In this document: positions 56,450 to 58,844 of the stretch, piece after piece
How positions within the stretch are numbered: the stretch's first letter is position 1
Layout: each line of letters begins with the position of its first letter
Source of the DNA: Pseudomonadota bacterium
GTDB lineage: Bacteria; Desulfobacterota; Desulfobacteria; Desulfobacterales; RPRI01
Assembly: GCA_018901125.1 (NCBI GenBank)
Contig: JAHIFE010000021.1
Span: forward strand, 1-58,844
Direction: 5' to 3'
DNA: 58,844 nucleotides
The notes under the pieces: generated by a model
Seen by the model: only the letters and a program-made list of their open reading frames with translations
Told to the model about the DNA's origin: nothing
The model's database searches: none
Program-made: the position numbers and the translations under genes

Positions 56450-58612
56450 TCATACGATTAATTTATCCGCCTCGATAGGGGCCACTGAAATACCTGTTTC
56501 AGGATCATAATTCCCGTACCAGATCATAAATCCCTGGGGCATTAGTTTACACATTGCGCTATTTTGAAAAATAAAATACTTATATACCTGTACCGTATAT
56601 GTCTGCATTTTTCTGTAATCATCCCTTGATAAAAATTCCTTGTACTCAAGGGAGTGAAGCAACTGTCTGCTCTCGTCGCTGAAGTTATAAATATAAAGCC
56701 CTTCCGTAACATTCTGTATTATATGGTAACTATCATTGACGGTTTTGAATTTAAATTCATTACGGGCGTTGTTTATCCCGTACTTATCGGGTTCTACAAA
56801 AAGATTGATTACCTTTGAATAATACTGGGCAAAAATATCATGCGTATATAACTGGTTAATATCTGCCTTCACCAAATCTTCTGTAAAACCTGCACACGCC
56901 GAATATGTCTTGTCCGGCATGCCGCCATCTTGAACCTTGAACAAAAACACATTGCCATAACCCGACAGTTTATCTTCACGGTTACAGCGTCCTGCAGATT
57001 GGATAACCGCCTCAAGCGGCGCAATGGCGCGAAAAACAGATGGAAAATCAAAATCTACACCTGCTTCGATAAGCTGTGTGGAAGCCACCAATATATTTTT
57101 CTTTTTTCCCAGGTCATCCCTGATTTTTTTGATTACATCTTTTCGATGCGCCGGACACATTGCTGTTGAGAGATGATACTTTACTTCCCAATTGCCTTCA
57201 TTTCGCGCACAGTTATAAAACTCCAAAGCGGCTTTTTTTGTATTGAATATCACCAGCGATGCTCCTCCCATCCGCATCACGGCCTCAAGCAGCTCTAAGT
57301 AATTCAACGGATTTAATTCGTTCAACAGGTGATACTCAACGCGCTTTGTTTTTCTGTAAATTTCCACGGGGTCGTCAACTAATGGGTAAATCGTGCTTAT
57401 ACCGTCAAATCCCTGTCTTTTTTCGAAGGCCGGCTGGGTTGCCGTGCAGAATAAAAACGATGTCTTCATAATAATCTGAACATCCTGTAGCATTCGGAGC
57501 GTGGGTAATATCACTTCCTTTGGGAGTGTCTGAACTTCGTCGAAAATCACCACGGATTCCGCTATGCTATGTATCTTTCGGCACTGGGATGGCCTGTTGC
57601 TGAACAGAGATTCAAAAAATTGAACAGTTGTCGTTACTATAATCGGATAATCCCAATTTTCACATGCAAGTTTTTTTCGTTGTTGAGTTGGAGAGCAATT
57701 CTCTTTATCCTCATATTCGCCTTCATTGTAAGCGGAATGATGTTCAAGAACCCATTCTTCGCCAAAAATAGTTTTCAGAACTTGAGCGGTCTGGTCTATA
57801 ATATTTATATAAGGAAGTACTATTATTATTCGTTTCAAATCATTTTTTTTCGCATGCTGTAGTGCCCATGCCATGGACGTCAGCGTCTTACCCATCCCGG
57901 TCGGAAGAGCTAACGAATAAAATCCGCAAGGCATATTTGCTTTCCGCAAAACTTGATCTCTGGCGTTATTTCGCAACCGATTAATTTCACCATCTTTTGG
58001 TTTTTCAGAGAATTCTTTCTCTATTTTTCTAATCATCTCATCTATCGGCAAGACGATTCCAGCACGTATTTCAAAAGTATCTTTATCAAAATGCTCTTCC
58101 GTGGAAAGCCAATCGCTATCGGTTAGCACGCTAAAAAGATACCTGACAAAAACCTCACGGTGTGATTTTTCTGCAAACTTCAAAGAATCAGGTATTGTGA
58201 TATCAGCCTCGTTAATTTTCGCATCAGCAATAAATGTTTCTTTGATTCCCTCGAAGCCGGAAACTTCCCCACGGCAAAAAGGCTCTGTATCGCTCTTCCA
58301 TGCCGCGCTATCCGGTAACCCCTTATGATGTCCATCAATTGCAAAAGACGCCTCAAGTATTTTAAGAATTCTCGCATATCCAGCCCCCCATGAAGCATGC
58401 GGAACACTGCCACGCCTTCCGCCATTTTCAAGATAACTTTGGAATTCAGGCTGATATTTGCCGAGGTCGTGTAATAAACCAGCTATTTTGAAAATCAGCT
58501 TATATTTTTCTTCACAGGCAAAAGATTCAGCAAGTTTTGCAGTTTGGCGCAGATGCTTTGACAAACTATGTTTTTCATCAAGACTATTTTCTGAATGCGC
58601 ATAATATTTCAT
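56450..58612 (-). CDS. cas3: CRISPR-associated helicase-nuclease Cas3 (type I-C)
   Basis: A 720-aa Cas3 with an N-terminal HD nuclease (KIAGLLHDLGKYQPEF, H48-D49; another His in IDGHHKGLPD) and a superfamily-2 helicase: Walker A LPTGMGKTLTSM (near residue 240), IVTTTVQFFESLF, Walker B VVIFDEVQTLP, LFCTATQPAF and the C-terminal motif VASTQLIEAGVDFDFP followed by QSAGRCNRED. It is recruited by Cascade to unwind and degrade target DNA. First gene of the cas operon; the promoter should lie in the 92 bp before the MITE at 58705, or in the MITE itself. The HD and helicase motifs are intact, so interference is probably functional. Confidence 0.96.
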   Translation of the reverse strand: MKYYAHSENSLDEKHSLSKHLRQTAKLAESFACEEKYKLIFKIAGLLHDLGKYQPEFQSYLENGGRRGSVPHASWGAGYARILKILEASFAIDGHHKGLPDSAAWKSDTEPFCRGEVSGFEGIKETFIADAKINEADITIPDSLKFAEKSHREVFVRYLFSVLTDSDWLSTEEHFDKDTFEIRAGIVLPIDEMIRKIEKEFSEKPKDGEINRLRNNARDQVLRKANMPCGFYSLALPTGMGKTLTSMAWALQHAKKNDLKRIIIVLPYINIIDQTAQVLKTIFGEEWVLEHHSAYNEGEYEDKENCSPTQQRKKLACENWDYPIIVTTTVQFFESLFSNRPSQCRKIHSIAESVVIFDEVQTLPKEVILPTLRMLQDVQIIMKTSFLFCTATQPAFEKRQGFDGISTIYPLVDDPVEIYRKTKRVEYHLLNELNPLNYLELLEAVMRMGGASLVIFNTKKAALEFYNCARNEGNWEVKYHLSTAMCPAHRKDVIKKIRDDLGKKKNILVASTQLIEAGVDFDFPSVFRAIAPLEAVIQSAGRCNREDKLSGYGNVFLFKVQDGGMPDKTYSACAGFTEDLVKADINQLYTHDIFAQYYSKVINLFVEPDKYGINNARNEFKFKTVNDSYHIIQNVTEGLYIYNFSDESRQLLHSLEYKEFLSRDDYRKMQTYTVQVYKYFIFQNSAMCKLMPQGFMIWYGNYDPETGISVAPIEADKLIV

Positions 58613-58704
58613 GAGTTACCTTTTCTTTTAATTATGCTCTTCCTTCTTTGCTATGGGCATAAATATGTTTCATGTGTAATCCTTACTTTAAAACCTAATT
58701 CTAT

Positions 58705-58844
58705 GAGCCACTTTCAAAACGTTTCAGTTTGGTCAAGGTCAAGGCGGGTGAAAATTTTAACCGCAGGAATACATGGAGTATTTCGAGGATTAAAATTTTC
58801 GCCCAACGCAGAGATCGGCCAAAATGGGACGTTTTGAAACTGGC
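58705..58844 (+). repeat. MITE-like element, copy H, at the window end
   Basis: Starts GAGCCACTTTCAAAACGTTT and runs to the window end, lacking only the last two bases of a full copy. It is identical to copy A over the shared part apart from one base (TTTTCGCCC here, TTTTCACCC there). It lies 92 bp upstream of cas3, on the side where the cas operon promoter must be. Confidence 0.88.

Overview
The window looks like a contig from a strictly anaerobic, aromatic-degrading Desulfobacterota (sulfate reducer of the Desulfobacterium / Desulfosarcina / NaphS2 / N47 type). Reasons: moderately AT-rich DNA, an ATP-dependent aryl-CoA reductase of the Azoarcus (bzdNOPQM) layout with a long CoA-thioester beta-oxidation cluster, a second HgdB-like protein beside an ADP-forming acyl-CoA synthetase, a type II citrate synthase, and an oxygen-independent set of ferredoxin-linked enzymes. 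Species assignment is inference; no rRNA is present.

Layout. 0-5 kb: a small unknown gene, ihfA, and a sensor kinase / NtrC-type regulator pair, interrupted by copies of a ~140-bp palindromic MITE. 5.1-5.7 kb: a decayed IS3-family remnant. 5.8-8.0 kb: three small lipoproteins. 8.1-30.9 kb: an almost continuous minus-strand catabolic cluster. In transcription order it reads TetR regulator, enoyl-CoA hydratase, BzdN-, BzdO-, BzdP-, BzdQ-like reductase subunits, ferredoxin, a large BzdV-like Fe-S flavoprotein, two MaoC-type proteins, a MITE, thiolase, hydroxyacyl-CoA dehydrogenase, two crotonases, an amidohydrolase-like protein, acyl-CoA dehydrogenase, a CoA-transferase-like protein, AtuA plus its split partner, a second acyl-CoA dehydrogenase, a crotonase, a second thiolase, and a bidirectional terminator. 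No BamA/Oah-type 6-oxocyclohexenoyl-CoA hydrolase is present. The cluster therefore does not look like the classical benzoyl-CoA route; the best hypothesis is ring reduction and ring opening of a bicyclic or alicyclic acyl-CoA, such as the tetrahydronaphthoyl-CoA branch of anaerobic naphthalene degradation.

31-47 kb is more housekeeping-like: a low-molecular-weight phosphatase, a CPA2 antiporter with RCK and PTS-EIIA domains, two paralogous LolA-like periplasmic proteins and a DUF3617 protein, citrate synthase, PriA, an HgdB-like protein overlapping an ADP-forming acyl-CoA synthetase, a DUF4124 protein and SpmA/SpmB-like membrane proteins.

47.5-58.6 kb is a complete type I-C CRISPR-Cas locus, all on the minus strand: cas3-cas5c-cas8c(with internal cas11c)-cas7-[four-helix-bundle gene]-cas4-[Bro-N/DinD-like gene]-cas1-cas2-leader-array (28 repeats, 27 spacers). 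The two bracketed genes are tightly embedded non-Cas genes. Inside cas8c a strong Shine-Dalgarno sequence sits 6 nt before an in-frame GTG, marking the probable cas11c start. The window begins and ends inside nearly identical MITE copies, so the contig was probably cut at this repeat.
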